Origin: Candidatus Pacearchaeota archaeon
GTDB taxonomy: Archaea; Nanobdellota; Nanobdellia; Pacearchaeales; GW2011-AR1
Length of the DNA: 34,527 bases
Assembly: GCA_023136775.1 (NCBI GenBank)
Contig: JAGLQO010000011.1
Span: 1-34,527 of the forward strand
Reading direction: 5' to 3'
Part shown: positions 15,913 through 23,858 of the stretch, one piece after another
How the letters are laid out: the number at the start of each line of letters is the position of its first letter
Position numbering within the stretch: position 1 is the first letter of the stretch
The notes under the pieces: model-generated
What the model was told of the DNA's origin: nothing
What the model saw: the letters and a program-made list of their open reading frames with translations, nothing else
Database searches by the model: none
Program-made: the position numbers and the translations under genes

Positions 15913-17024
15913 TTTTTATATATGAATTTGCTGATTAATTTTTCAGCATCTTCTCTTCTTTTTTGATGATCTTCTAATATAATATTAATTTTTTCTATTA
16001 ATAATTTCTTAACTTCCCCTGATAATAATTCTCCTTTAGAATATTTATCATAAATTTCTGCTAATTTGTCATCGTCATGTTCAAAATATTTCAACCATTG
16101 ACAAGCTACATCTACTTCAATGTTTCCGCCTAATTTTCTATGTTCTTCGGTTGTTTCTTTTCCACCACTAAATGCATGTTTATTTATTTTTTTCTTTACT
16201 GTCTTTGCATCGTCAGTCATGAGGATTGATTTTCCAGAGCCACTACTACTTTGCTTTCCTTGAACTCCCGTTAAGGGCGACATAAATTTTGCATGCATAA
16301 TTGATGGCTTCATATGGCCCAATTTTTCTACGACGTCACGACTGAGTCTGAAATGAGGCTCTTGGTCGACAGCTAGGGGAATTAAGCATCGCTCATTTTT
16401 ATTATTTAATATGTTGGGTAAAAAAATTGGAACTGTTTGCATTGCGGTGTAAAAAATACTTCCAATATTATTTGATCCGTCGAATCCAAAAGCTGCTTTA
16501 ATTGAATTGAATGTTATTTTTTTCGCCACTTTAATTGCTTCGGGATACATCAAACCCGCATGTTTTGTATCTACTAAAAATCTAGTTTTCTTTACGTCAA
16601 AACCCATTGCTATCACATCTAACATATTTTCATGCGTCCAATTTTGAATTTCGTCGTAAGTCATATTTTTATATAAAAATTTTTCATCGTCGGTGAATTG
16701 AAACCAAAGCTCTACATTAAATTTATCTTGTAACCATTTTACAAAACTCCAAATAGAATAATGCCCTAAATGTATTGGTCCACTTGGTCCATCTCCAGTA
16801 TATAAGAAAAATTTCTCGCCTTTTTCATATGCGTCTAATATTTTTTCTAAATCTCTGTGAGCAAAAAATATTCCTCTTTTCAAATACGGATGAATTTCTC
16901 CTGCAATTTTCTCTATTCGCTTTAGAAGTTTTTCATCTATTTTTTTTATTCCAAATTCTGTAATTAGTCTATCATAATCAACCTCTCCTTCAACATCATA
17001 CGGATTTACTTTCATCTCTGCCAT
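15909..17024 (-). CDS. trpS: Tryptophanyl-tRNA synthetase, archaeal/eukaryal type
   Basis: Charges tRNA-Trp. The 371 residues align with the eukaryotic/archaeal enzyme: IHPYLKRGIFFAHRDL, the class I HIGH-type motif GPIHLGHY (82-89), WFQFTDDEKFL, AMQTVPIFLP, CLIPLAVDQEPHFRLSRDV, and the diagnostic VKKKINKHAFSGGKETTEEH. The KMSKS-type loop reads GKQSSSGSGKSILMTDD, with Gln where the motif usually has Met. TTTATAAA at 17046-17053 lies 21 nt from the ATG. The neighbouring cyclase-like gene on the other side has its own TATA box. Confidence 0.93.
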   Translation of the reverse strand: MAEMKVNPYDVEGEVDYDRLITEFGIKKIDEKLLKRIEKIAGEIHPYLKRGIFFAHRDLEKILDAYEKGEKFFLYTGDGPSGPIHLGHYSIWSFVKWLQDKFNVELWFQFTDDEKFLYKNMTYDEIQNWTHENMLDVIAMGFDVKKTRFLVDTKHAGLMYPEAIKVAKKITFNSIKAAFGFDGSNNIGSIFYTAMQTVPIFLPNILNNKNERCLIPLAVDQEPHFRLSRDVVEKLGHMKPSIMHAKFMSPLTGVQGKQSSSGSGKSILMTDDAKTVKKKINKHAFSGGKETTEEHRKLGGNIEVDVACQWLKYFEHDDDKLAEIYDKYSKGELLSGEVKKLLIEKINIILEDHQKRREDAEKLISKFIYKN

Positions 17025-17045
17025 GCTAACTTTAACCTTGGAATA

Positions 17046-17053
17046 TTTATAAA
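17046..17053 (-). promoter_or_regulatory. TATA box of trpS
   Basis: TTTATAAA, 21 nt from the trpS ATG at 17024. Confidence 0.7.
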
Positions 17054-17086
17054 TCTAGTCATAATATCGTCTCTGATGCGGTTAAG

Positions 17087-17094
17087 TTTAAATA
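17087..17094 (+). promoter_or_regulatory. TATA box of the cyclase-like gene
   Basis: TTTAAATA, 21 nt before the ATG at 17116. It is separate from the trpS box in the same 91-bp gap. Confidence 0.7.
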
Positions 17095-17115
17095 GTAAAA
17101 AAGCCTTGAACAGAC

Positions 17116-19212
17116 ATGAAAAATTGGGGAAGTATTTTTGTGTTATTGGTGATTTTCACGACGTCATTAGCATTAGCAGAGATATCTATTTCCGAACCAT
17201 TAGATATTTATAATTTGGGGGACAGATTGTATGTTAGTCTTGATGGTCTTATTGGATCTAATAGTGGAAATTTAAATATAAATTTAGTTTGTCATGACGA
17301 ATCTACAAATTTAGTTAAAATATCTTCTAGAGCATTTTCCACAACTGATGAACAAAGTTATTCTATTCCCTATAAAATTTTAGATAAAAATGATTTAGAA
17401 ATTACAAACTTAAGTCGAATTCTTGGAGAATGTCAAATTATTTCCTCTCTTGGAAATAAAATCTCCTCTACAAAAACATTTTCCATTGTTGATGATGTGA
17501 TTGTTGCGGCATCCCTAGACAAGGCTACTTATAATCCTGGCGAAGCCATAACTGTTAATGTTGAGGCAATTAAGAAAAATGGTCATCCATTAAAAGGATT
17601 TATAGAGGCAACAAACGCCACTAGTTTTTCTAAGGCTATTGAAAATGGAAAAGTAAGCGAAGTATTTTCCCTTCCAGAAACTGCCGAGGCTGGAACTTAT
17701 TTGTTAAACATTTATGTTTATGATGTTGGTGCTGATAGTGTTTTGAATACTGGAAGCAGTGAGGCATCTTTTAAGATAAATCAAATTGCTTCGTCAATTG
17801 TAATGAGTTTAAGTGACTCTAAGGCTATACCTGGAGAAGAATTTACAATTGGGATGGAAATTTTTGACCAATCTGGGATAAAAATGGATGGTACTGTTGG
17901 GGCAGAAATAATAACTCCAGATAATAAAATTATTGAGAAAACTATTAATTCAGGGGAATTAACTTCGATTAATTTTTTACCAAATTCAACTGCTGGAATA
18001 TGGAGAATATCTGCTTCGTTTAATGGATTAATAGAGCAAAGAGAATTCCAAATGGAAGAAATTCAAAAAGTTGAGTTCGATATAGAAGACTCCGTCTTAA
18101 CTGTAACAAATGTTGGAAACTCTTTGTATAATAAAACTATCAGCGTTCAAATTGGTGGCGAAGAAAGGGAGTTAGAATTGAAAATTAATATGGGAGAAAC
18201 TAGGAAATTTAACCTTGGGGCTCCAAATGGGAAATATGAAGTTTTGGTCGACGATGGAGAAACTTCTATTAATAGGCAAATTTTGCTAACTGGAAATGTT
18301 ATATCAGTTAGCAACTTTAATGGCTTTAACTTCTTCAAAAACTATGGTATTTTCTTGGTATTTTTAATTGCTATAGTTGGAAGCGTTGGTTTTATATATT
18401 TGAAAAAATCGAGAAAATCAAAAGTTAGTCGAGGGAGCGGAGAACCGAGAAAAAAAATCAATTTAATAAAATTTATAAAAGAAAAATTTAATAAAAAAAT
18501 TCCTAAGAACGTTAAATCCCATATTAACGAAAGTTTGCATTATACTAATAAATGTCCAAAAGTCCAAAGTCTGGATTCTTCAAACTATAGTCATGAAGAT
18601 AAAAGTATGATTGACTTAACTAAGGATAAAATTAAAAGTGCGGAATCTAGCTTGGTGCTGAAGGGAGAAAAACATATTTCCTCTGTTATATCTTTACGTA
18701 TAAAAAATAACGAAGGCATGAGTGATGTTGCCAAAGATTCTCTTCATAAAATAATTGAAAATGCTCAAGCAAAAGGCTTAGTGGATTGGAGGGGGGATTA
18801 TATCTTTGTTGTGTTTTCTCCTGTAGCCACTAGAACTTATCATAATGAAATTTTAGCTGTAAAAGTTGCTCAAGAAATAACTCAAAAGTTGAAAGATTAT
18901 AATAAAAAATTCAGAGATAAAATTGAATTTAATGTTGGTGTAAATTCTGGAGATATGATTGCGTCTAAGGTTGATGGGAAATTGAAGTATACAAGTATTG
19001 GTAGTACTATTTCTTTTGCAAAAAGAGTTAGCGACAGTGACTCTGGAAAAATTTTAATTAGTGATTCTATTCGTAAAAAGCTATTGCGAGATTTAAAAGT
19101 TGAGAGAGGAAAAGAAATTGGGGAGAATCCAACTTATGAACTTCTTGATATAAAAAACCGAAGTGGTGATGCTGAGAGACTTAAGGATTTAATGAAACGC
19201 TCTAATTATTAA
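17116..19212 (+). CDS. Membrane-anchored protein with degenerate class III nucleotidyl cyclase domain
   Basis: A 698-residue receptor-like protein. A signal peptide (1-21, ending SLALA) is followed by about 380 extracellular residues with MG/Ig-like modules (VAASLDKATYNPGEAITVNV; SLSDSKAIPGEEFTIGMEIF). A transmembrane helix lies near 410-430, then a basic KKSRKSKVSR stop and a cytoplasmic class III cyclase-like domain at about 515-690. The cyclase part shows DWRGDYIFVVFSP, IEFNVGVNSGDMIASKVD and YTSIGSTISFAKRVSDSDSG + KILIS. Compared with active cyclases the first metal Asp is lost (SLRIKN instead of FADIRGF), the substrate Asp of IGDT is Ser, and the transition-state Asn is Ser; the Arg and the second Asp remain. 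It is probably a non-catalytic sensor or scaffold. Confidence 0.82.
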   Translation: MKNWGSIFVLLVIFTTSLALAEISISEPLDIYNLGDRLYVSLDGLIGSNSGNLNINLVCHDESTNLVKISSRAFSTTDEQSYSIPYKILDKNDLEITNLSRILGECQIISSLGNKISSTKTFSIVDDVIVAASLDKATYNPGEAITVNVEAIKKNGHPLKGFIEATNATSFSKAIENGKVSEVFSLPETAEAGTYLLNIYVYDVGADSVLNTGSSEASFKINQIASSIVMSLSDSKAIPGEEFTIGMEIFDQSGIKMDGTVGAEIITPDNKIIEKTINSGELTSINFLPNSTAGIWRISASFNGLIEQREFQMEEIQKVEFDIEDSVLTVTNVGNSLYNKTISVQIGGEERELELKINMGETRKFNLGAPNGKYEVLVDDGETSINRQILLTGNVISVSNFNGFNFFKNYGIFLVFLIAIVGSVGFIYLKKSRKSKVSRGSGEPRKKINLIKFIKEKFNKKIPKNVKSHINESLHYTNKCPKVQSLDSSNYSHEDKSMIDLTKDKIKSAESSLVLKGEKHISSVISLRIKNNEGMSDVAKDSLHKIIENAQAKGLVDWRGDYIFVVFSPVATRTYHNEILAVKVAQEITQKLKDYNKKFRDKIEFNVGVNSGDMIASKVDGKLKYTSIGSTISFAKRVSDSDSGKILISDSIRKKLLRDLKVERGKEIGENPTYELLDIKNRSGDAERLKDLMKRSNY

Positions 19213-19276
19213 AGTGTCATGGAGCGAAATTTATTGAGCGATTAAATTTTATGTTACGGGAGTCGAGTATTGACGA

Positions 19277-19306
19277 GCGATTATTGTCGTGAATCGCGTT
19301 TTTTTA
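19277..19306 (+). terminator. Hairpin plus T-run after the cyclase-like gene
   Basis: GCGATT...AATCGC (19277-19282 with 19292-19297) followed by GTTTTTTTAT resembles an intrinsic terminator. Confidence 0.5.
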
Positions 19307-19368
19307 TGAAGCGTTAGCGAAATAAAAAATGTAAGCGTTCGCAATTATATAATTTAGCGAAGCTAAAT
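19300..19368. repeat. Hairpin cluster before the HAD gene
   Basis: TTTTTAT...ATAAAAA (about 19301-19328) is followed by a perfect ATTTAGC-GAA-GCTAAAT (19352-19368), which contains the very stable DNA mini-hairpin GCGAAGC. A relative with the same stem (TTTAGC-TAA-GCTAAA) lies at 23830-23844. Confidence 0.7.
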
Positions 19369-19424
19369 AATTCAAAACCTTTTTATTAAGTAATCTTATA
19401 AAGCTACAATATTATTAACAATAT

Positions 19425-20072
19425 ATGGTGATTAAGGGAATATTTTTTGATTTTGATGGAACGGTGAATGATGCTAGAGCTATTGCAGAAGAATCTTTAT
19501 TAAAAACTTTAGATGAATTTAATTTTAAATATAATAAAAAGAAGGCGCTTTCTCTTCTTGGAAATAAAATGCATATTATTCTTGAAAAATTAGATGTTCC
19601 AATAAAAAAAGATTTACAAAAATTTAGAAGAGGATTTTACAAACATTTTACAAAAGGTGCTAGAGATGGGAAAATTTCTCCATGTGTTCCGCTAGAGCCA
19701 CTCTATGAATTGAAAAAAGATTATCCGCTAATTATAATTTCAAATTCTGAAACTATATTTTTAAACGCTTCAATAAAAACCCTAAAAATTAAAGGACTTT
19801 TTAAAAAAGTTTATGGAGCAGAAAAATTCTCTACTAAAGATAAATTCTTAAAAAAATTATTTAAAAAAATGAAAATAAAGCCAAGCGAAGCAATGTATGT
19901 AGGTGACAGATTTTCAGACATTGATTTTGCTAGAGACGCTGGATGTTTAGCGGTTGCTATTCATAATAAATGTGCATGGTCAACATTAGCAAGAATAAAA
20001 AAAGAAAAACCAGATTATATTATCAAGGACTTTAAAGAACTCCAAAAATTAGTAAAAAAATTAAATAAATAA
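19425..20072 (+). CDS. HAD-superfamily hydrolase, phosphoglycolate phosphatase-like
   Basis: A 215-residue phosphatase of the haloacid dehalogenase superfamily. It has motif I DFDGTVND (about 9-16, nucleophile Asp), motif II IIISNS, a motif III Lys in FSTKDKFLKKL, and motif IV YVGDRFSDIDFARDAG. The helical cap between motifs I and II is of the C1 type found in PGP/Gph-like enzymes. The substrate cannot be read from sequence. A CTTATAAA box ends 22 nt before the ATG at 19425. It is followed tail-to-tail by the MFS gene. Confidence 0.85.
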   Translation: MVIKGIFFDFDGTVNDARAIAEESLLKTLDEFNFKYNKKKALSLLGNKMHIILEKLDVPIKKDLQKFRRGFYKHFTKGARDGKISPCVPLEPLYELKKDYPLIIISNSETIFLNASIKTLKIKGLFKKVYGAEKFSTKDKFLKKLFKKMKIKPSEAMYVGDRFSDIDFARDAGCLAVAIHNKCAWSTLARIKKEKPDYIIKDFKELQKLVKKLNK

Positions 20073-20097
20073 TTACTTCTTCTAATAAAATTGTAAA

Positions 20098-21231
20098 TTA
20101 ATCTTCTTTAACAAATCCTAAAAGTATTATTGATAATACTGCGATTACTGACGTGTAAATAAACATAGTTTGCGGAGAAACATCCCAAAGTAAACCTGCA
20201 ATTAAACCTGCTGCTATATTGACTAGGCCTATTACAAAATAGTAAAAGCCCATAACTGTACCTTTGTATTCTCCAGCTAAATCTGAGACAAATGCTTTTT
20301 GGTTTGACATTGTTATTGCATAAACTAATCCATAAAAACCAAAAAGAATTCCAAGTGAAATTAAATTATTTCCATTAAATACAAATCCCAAACTTACTGC
20401 TAGAAACAATACAAATCCAAACATTAGAACTTTCTTTCTTCCTATTTTGTCTGACAAATCTCCGAAGAACTCAACAAATGCTGCACAGACCAAATTAAAT
20501 AAAAGATAAAATAATAAAGGAATCGCAAAACTATTTGTTATATTTTTTATTATTAATATTATAAAAAAGTAAAGTCCGAAATTACCTAAAGTAAAAACCG
20601 AAATTACAAAAATTAAATATTTTAATTTTGGACTCAGGTTCTTTATTCCTTTGAATAATTTTACATTCTTCGGTTTAGATTTAGTATGATGAACAAAAAA
20701 TAATGGTAAAAGTGAAAATGAAGAAATTATTGCAGCTACTATGATTATTGATTTAAACTCCCAGTTTAATTTCCAGAAAAGCAAAAGAACAATTAACGAA
20801 CCTAAGATCGCACCAGAAGTATCCATCATCTGATGAATCCCAAAGCCCTTTCCTCGATGAGTAGTTGAATCTACGATTATGGCATCACGCGGGGCATCTC
20901 TAATTTTTCCAAATCTCTCTAGGGACACTAGTCCTATAATGGCATACCATGTATTTGCCAACGCTAAACCGAGCCTAAAAATAACCGAAGTTAAATATCC
21001 CACAAATACAAATTTTTTTCTATTTCCAGTTCTATCACTAAACCAACCTCCGAGTAATTTTACTACACTTGAAAGTCCTTCTCGAAGCCCACTAATTAAT
21101 CCTATGGCGAGTCCGGCTCCCCCCATTGAAGTTATTAAGAATGGCAAAAGCGGAGTAATCATTTCACTACCTATGTCGTTTAACAAACTTGAACTACCTA
21201 ATAAGTATATATTTTTTCTCCCTCTTTTCAT
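20098..21231 (-). CDS. Major facilitator superfamily transporter
   Basis: A 377-residue integral membrane protein with about 11-12 hydrophobic segments. Loop 2-3 has the MFS motif A-like GGWFSDRTGNRKK and the second-half equivalent FGDLSDKIGRKK, showing the duplicated six-helix fold. RGKGFGIHQMMDTSGAILGS is characteristic of a widespread prokaryotic MFS subgroup of unknown substrate. An upstream in-frame TTG at 21240 exists, but the ATG at 21231 is 21 nt from a minus-strand TTTATAAG box (21253-21260), so I start there. That promoter lies over the 3' end of the VTT gene, so the transporter can be expressed on its own. Confidence 0.88.
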   Translation of the reverse strand: MKRGRKNIYLLGSSSLLNDIGSEMITPLLPFLITSMGGAGLAIGLISGLREGLSSVVKLLGGWFSDRTGNRKKFVFVGYLTSVIFRLGLALANTWYAIIGLVSLERFGKIRDAPRDAIIVDSTTHRGKGFGIHQMMDTSGAILGSLIVLLLFWKLNWEFKSIIIVAAIISSFSLLPLFFVHHTKSKPKNVKLFKGIKNLSPKLKYLIFVISVFTLGNFGLYFFIILIIKNITNSFAIPLLFYLLFNLVCAAFVEFFGDLSDKIGRKKVLMFGFVLFLAVSLGFVFNGNNLISLGILFGFYGLVYAITMSNQKAFVSDLAGEYKGTVMGFYYFVIGLVNIAAGLIAGLLWDVSPQTMFIYTSVIAVLSIILLGFVKED

Positions 21232-21253
21232 ATAAAGCAAACGGGGTCAAACC

Positions 21254-21817
21254 TTATAAAGTTTGCAGAATATGTGCCAAAATTCCATATATCAAAAAAC
21301 TAAAAGCTCTAGGGATTAATCCATACAATATAAAATTTCTCCGAGAGAAGTTCATTGCACCAATCACTATAGAAAGATATGGTAAAGGGGAAAGGGCTGC
21401 TATCGGAACGATTATTTTTCCGTATTTATTCACAAGCCCAATTAATTTTTTTGCAGAATCTCTTTCAACAAATGAACTTACGGCAACCTGCATATATTTT
21501 TTCCCAACATGGTAACTAATCATTGAACCAATTAAAGACCCAAGTATCGCGATTGGAATTGCAAAATATGGCTTCATCCCCGCAACAATAGACAAACTTA
21601 AAATCACTACTGGAGAAATTAATTGTGGAACTGATTCCAATAATAAGGAAATAATAAACAGCGAGGGAAATCCATATCTATTTATTCTATAGGTTATATC
21701 TTCTGTAGAGAATGCAAGACTAGAAAAACTAAAAATTATTATTGCAGCAGTAATAAAAATTATAAAAACAGCTATAAGATGAAATTCTCTTTTCAATTTT
21801 TTAGTTTTTTTATTCAC
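21254..21817 (-). CDS. VTT (DedA/SNARE-associated) family membrane protein
   Basis: A 187-residue membrane protein with about five hydrophobic segments. A VTT-domain pattern is visible in ESVPQLISPVVILSLSIVAG, an AIPIAILGSLIGSMISYHVG region and an amphipathic re-entrant segment (PIAALSPLPYLSIVIGAMNF). DedA/VTT proteins act in lipid or ion handling at membranes; the role here is not known. The start is probably the GTG at 21817 (TTG at 21820 is also possible). It overlaps the upstream gene, so it is the third member of a tight minus-strand operon. Confidence 0.78.
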   Translation of the reverse strand: MNKKTKKLKREFHLIAVFIIFITAAIIIFSFSSLAFSTEDITYRINRYGFPSLFIISLLLESVPQLISPVVILSLSIVAGMKPYFAIPIAILGSLIGSMISYHVGKKYMQVAVSSFVERDSAKKLIGLVNKYGKIIVPIAALSPLPYLSIVIGAMNFSRRNFILYGLIPRAFSFLIYGILAHILQTL

Positions 21818-22292
21818 CAAATTGAGATAACGCCTTCACCACATTTAATTCCAAATCCTGGTTTTTCTTTAAAAACTTTTCAAATAAATTTTGAATTTTT
21901 TCATCTTGATTTCTTTTTTTACCTTCTATATCTGTGAGTTTACCGTAGAGTTCCAACTCTTTATCTGATAAAAAATAAAGCGGTCTTTTTTTAGGGGCGG
22001 GTCCAGTGTAATTGCCTTGTAAAATGTTTTTAAAAATATCTTCGGCTACTTCCGATAAATTATCTGTTAAAATATTTGGGGTATTGGATTCTTTAACTTG
22101 AAATTTTGTTTCTATAATTTTTTTTAAAATATTATAATTCAGAGAGTTATTATTTTTCATTGTTATTATTTTATCTTTTGGTAGCATGTCGTACTTTCTA
22201 ATTGTTCTGAAAATCTTTCTTTTGATATAATCAATAAATTGATTCTTATCGAGTTCTCGCTGATTTGTAAATGTCCAAACTGTTTTACTCAT
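21810..22292 (-). CDS. Degenerate TtuA/CTU2-like protein, possible thiolation partner
   Basis: A 160-residue protein with no annotated family that I can name outright. Its middle and end resemble the C-terminal half of TtuA/Ncs6/CTU2 tRNA thiolases. ILTDNLSEVAEDIFKNILQG parallels the thiolase TGHNLDDxAQTxLMNxLRG, and KRPLYFLSDKELELYGKL parallels the RIKPLRxIPExExxLYAxL segment. The PP-loop ATPase half and all CxxC zinc motifs are absent, as in the non-catalytic CTU2 subunit. It overlaps the PP-loop thiouridylase gene by 4 nt (ATGA), which supports a joint function. The similarity is read by eye and needs a profile search. Confidence 0.5.
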   Translation of the reverse strand: MSKTVWTFTNQRELDKNQFIDYIKRKIFRTIRKYDMLPKDKIITMKNNNSLNYNILKKIIETKFQVKESNTPNILTDNLSEVAEDIFKNILQGNYTGPAPKKRPLYFLSDKELELYGKLTDIEGKKRNQDEKIQNLFEKFLKKNQDLELNVVKALSQFGE

Positions 22293-23191
22293 AATTTAAA
22301 CTCCGAAAATTTATCCCTCGCTTCAAGATTATCTCCAGTAGAATAAGCCTTTTGTAATTCTAATGCTTTTTGTTCTCCTGATTCATCAGAATAATAAATT
22401 GCGGGTTTTCCGATATCGTCATTAATTGAATTATCAAATTTAGAAATTGTTTCACATTCTTGTGCGTTTCTTGCAACAACAAACCAAATATTATTCATGT
22501 AAAAATGTCTTCCTATCATTGTTAATGGTAAACTTTTTTCGGTAATTAAATTATATTTTAGTAAATGTGCTAATCTTTTCCCAGGTTCTTTTTCACAAAG
22601 AAAACATCCTCCTCCTGGAGTTGGATATTTAATTTTGTATTTTTCCGCTAAGGCCATTTGCTCTTTTCTTCCTCTTCCTCTAACCCCAAGTAACTTTTCT
22701 CTATCAACCAGACCTTTTTTTTCAAATTTTGTTTCCTTTAATACTTTGGCACAAAGTGGGCGAAGAACTTCAAATCCTAGTGCCTCATCAATTGTTTTCA
22801 TGGCTGAGGGGATTTGTGACATTGGACGCTGACCTAGAACTTCTCCTGTTGCTATTACTTCTATTCCATGTTCATCTGCATATTCTTTAGCTTTCTTAAA
22901 CATAAATACTTTGCAATCTTTACATGGGTTAATTCCGCTACCCGTTCCAAACTGTGGGTTTTTTAATAAATCTAAATATTCTCCTAACAACGGTTCTTTA
23001 TTCACGTTAAAGATTTCCATTTTTACTTCTTCATTTTGTGTGAATTTGAAATTACAGGAAAGATTGCAACATCCGCATCCAAATGGTAGGGCAAAATAAA
23101 GCGCTGTTACTTGGAAATCTTGGTCTTGCATCATACGTACGACTAATCTGGAATCTAATCCTCCTGAATATAAAACTAAAGCTTTTTTCAT
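22289..23191 (-). CDS. PP-loop tRNA thiouridylase-like protein (TrmU/MnmA-related)
   Basis: A 300-residue adenylating enzyme. The PP-loop SGGLDSR lies at about residues 8-14. Cysteines follow in FGCGCCNLSC, then INPCKDCKVFMFKKAKEYAD, IATGEVLGQRPMSQ and PTPGGGCFLCEKEPGKRLAH, a pattern of short TrmU/ThiI-like proteins in bacteria and archaea that are thought to thiolate tRNA uridine. The conserved CKDC and CFLC pairs could hold a zinc or Fe-S centre. An in-frame ATG upstream (23239) exists, but ATG 23191 is 21 nt from a CATTAAAA box and starts the PP-loop strand directly. It heads an overlapping operon with the CTU2-like gene and the VTT protein. Confidence 0.75.
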   Translation of the reverse strand: MKKALVLYSGGLDSRLVVRMMQDQDFQVTALYFALPFGCGCCNLSCNFKFTQNEEVKMEIFNVNKEPLLGEYLDLLKNPQFGTGSGINPCKDCKVFMFKKAKEYADEHGIEVIATGEVLGQRPMSQIPSAMKTIDEALGFEVLRPLCAKVLKETKFEKKGLVDREKLLGVRGRGRKEQMALAEKYKIKYPTPGGGCFLCEKEPGKRLAHLLKYNLITEKSLPLTMIGRHFYMNNIWFVVARNAQECETISKFDNSINDDIGKPAIYYSDESGEQKALELQKAYSTGDNLEARDKFSEFKL

Positions 23192-23246
23192 AAAATTAAA
23201 ACTCGAATTTACTTTTAATGTGTTTCGGCTAATGAGCATTAAAAAA

Positions 23247-23675
23247 TTAATAACTTCCTAAGACCTCTAGCTCTTTTGAGTAGCCTTTGTGTTCGAAGTC
23301 AAAATTAAACATAAATAAAAACTCTGTCATTGCTCTGCACCCCAGTCCTGCTTCTTTAACTAAATTATACAAATGTTCTGTGAAACAATATGGACAAATA
23401 TGGGTTTTGTTTTTGCCACAGACTACGCAGGATTTTGATTTGCCGTTAACTGAATTATGATGTCGTAAAAATATATTTAATTTTAATTTTATTTCTTTAG
23501 ATTCTTCTGGAAATTTTTCTAACCATTGCATGAATGCTTTTGATATGCAGTTTGGACAGAGTGGATGGGTTATATCATTGCCGCATGATAGGCAATCATT
23601 ATGTTCTTTTTCAAAGTAATATGTCTGTTTAGCGACATTTAATTTCTGGTTCATAGAAAAATGATGTCGCTGCAT
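23247..23675 (-). CDS. Two-zinc-ribbon protein, unknown function
   Basis: A 142-residue protein with two similar zinc-binding knuckles, CLSCGNDITHPLCPNC and CVVCGKNKTHICPYC, each CxxC plus CxxC, about 60 residues apart. The two halves look like an internal duplication (C-GN/K-TH-CP-C). A helical C-terminal region ends GYSKELEVLGSY. A longer frame from GTG 23702 exists, but ATG 23675 overlaps by one base (TAATG) the stop of a 25-codon leader that has the proper TATA box, so I choose it. A nucleic-acid or protein-binding role is likely from the zinc ribbons; nothing more specific is visible. Confidence 0.65.
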   Translation of the reverse strand: MQRHHFSMNQKLNVAKQTYYFEKEHNDCLSCGNDITHPLCPNCISKAFMQWLEKFPEESKEIKLKLNIFLRHHNSVNGKSKSCVVCGKNKTHICPYCFTEHLYNLVKEAGLGCRAMTEFLFMFNFDFEHKGYSKELEVLGSY

Positions 23676-23752
23676 TACCAAAAAGTGATAATAGGAGCAC
23701 ACACTAAAGTAGTATAAGAATTCAGTTTTAACATACCTCTTCGTGCTTCCAT
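23675..23752 (-). CDS. Leader peptide (25 codons) coupled to the zinc-ribbon gene
   Basis: The only ATG 21 nt from the TATATAAA box on this strand (23774-23781) opens a short frame MEARRGMLKLNSYTT... that ends in TFW and the TAA of a TAATG junction with the zinc-ribbon gene. That layout suggests a translated upstream frame controlling the downstream start. The alternative is that the main protein once began here and a frameshift separated the parts. Confidence 0.45.
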   Translation of the reverse strand: MEARRGMLKLNSYTTLVCAPIITFW

Positions 23753-23773
23753 GTTAGGATTAAGAGTTATAAC

Positions 23774-23781
23774 TTTATATA
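23774..23781 (-). promoter_or_regulatory. TATA box of the leader peptide / zinc-ribbon transcript
   Basis: TATATAAA on the minus strand, 21 nt from ATG 23752. No TATA-like box at that distance serves any start of the zinc-ribbon frame itself. Confidence 0.6.
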
Positions 23782-23829
23782 GTTTTTGGCGAATATTGGA
23801 ATCAACGTCGGGAGCGAGAATAAACGAGC

Positions 23830-23844
23830 TTTAGCTAAGCTAAA
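23830..23844. repeat. Hairpin TTTAGC-TAA-GCTAAA
   Basis: Perfect 6-bp stem with a three-base loop after the GyrI-like gene. The stem is the same as at 19352-19368. Confidence 0.6.
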
Positions 23845-23858
23845 TAAATGAAAACTAA

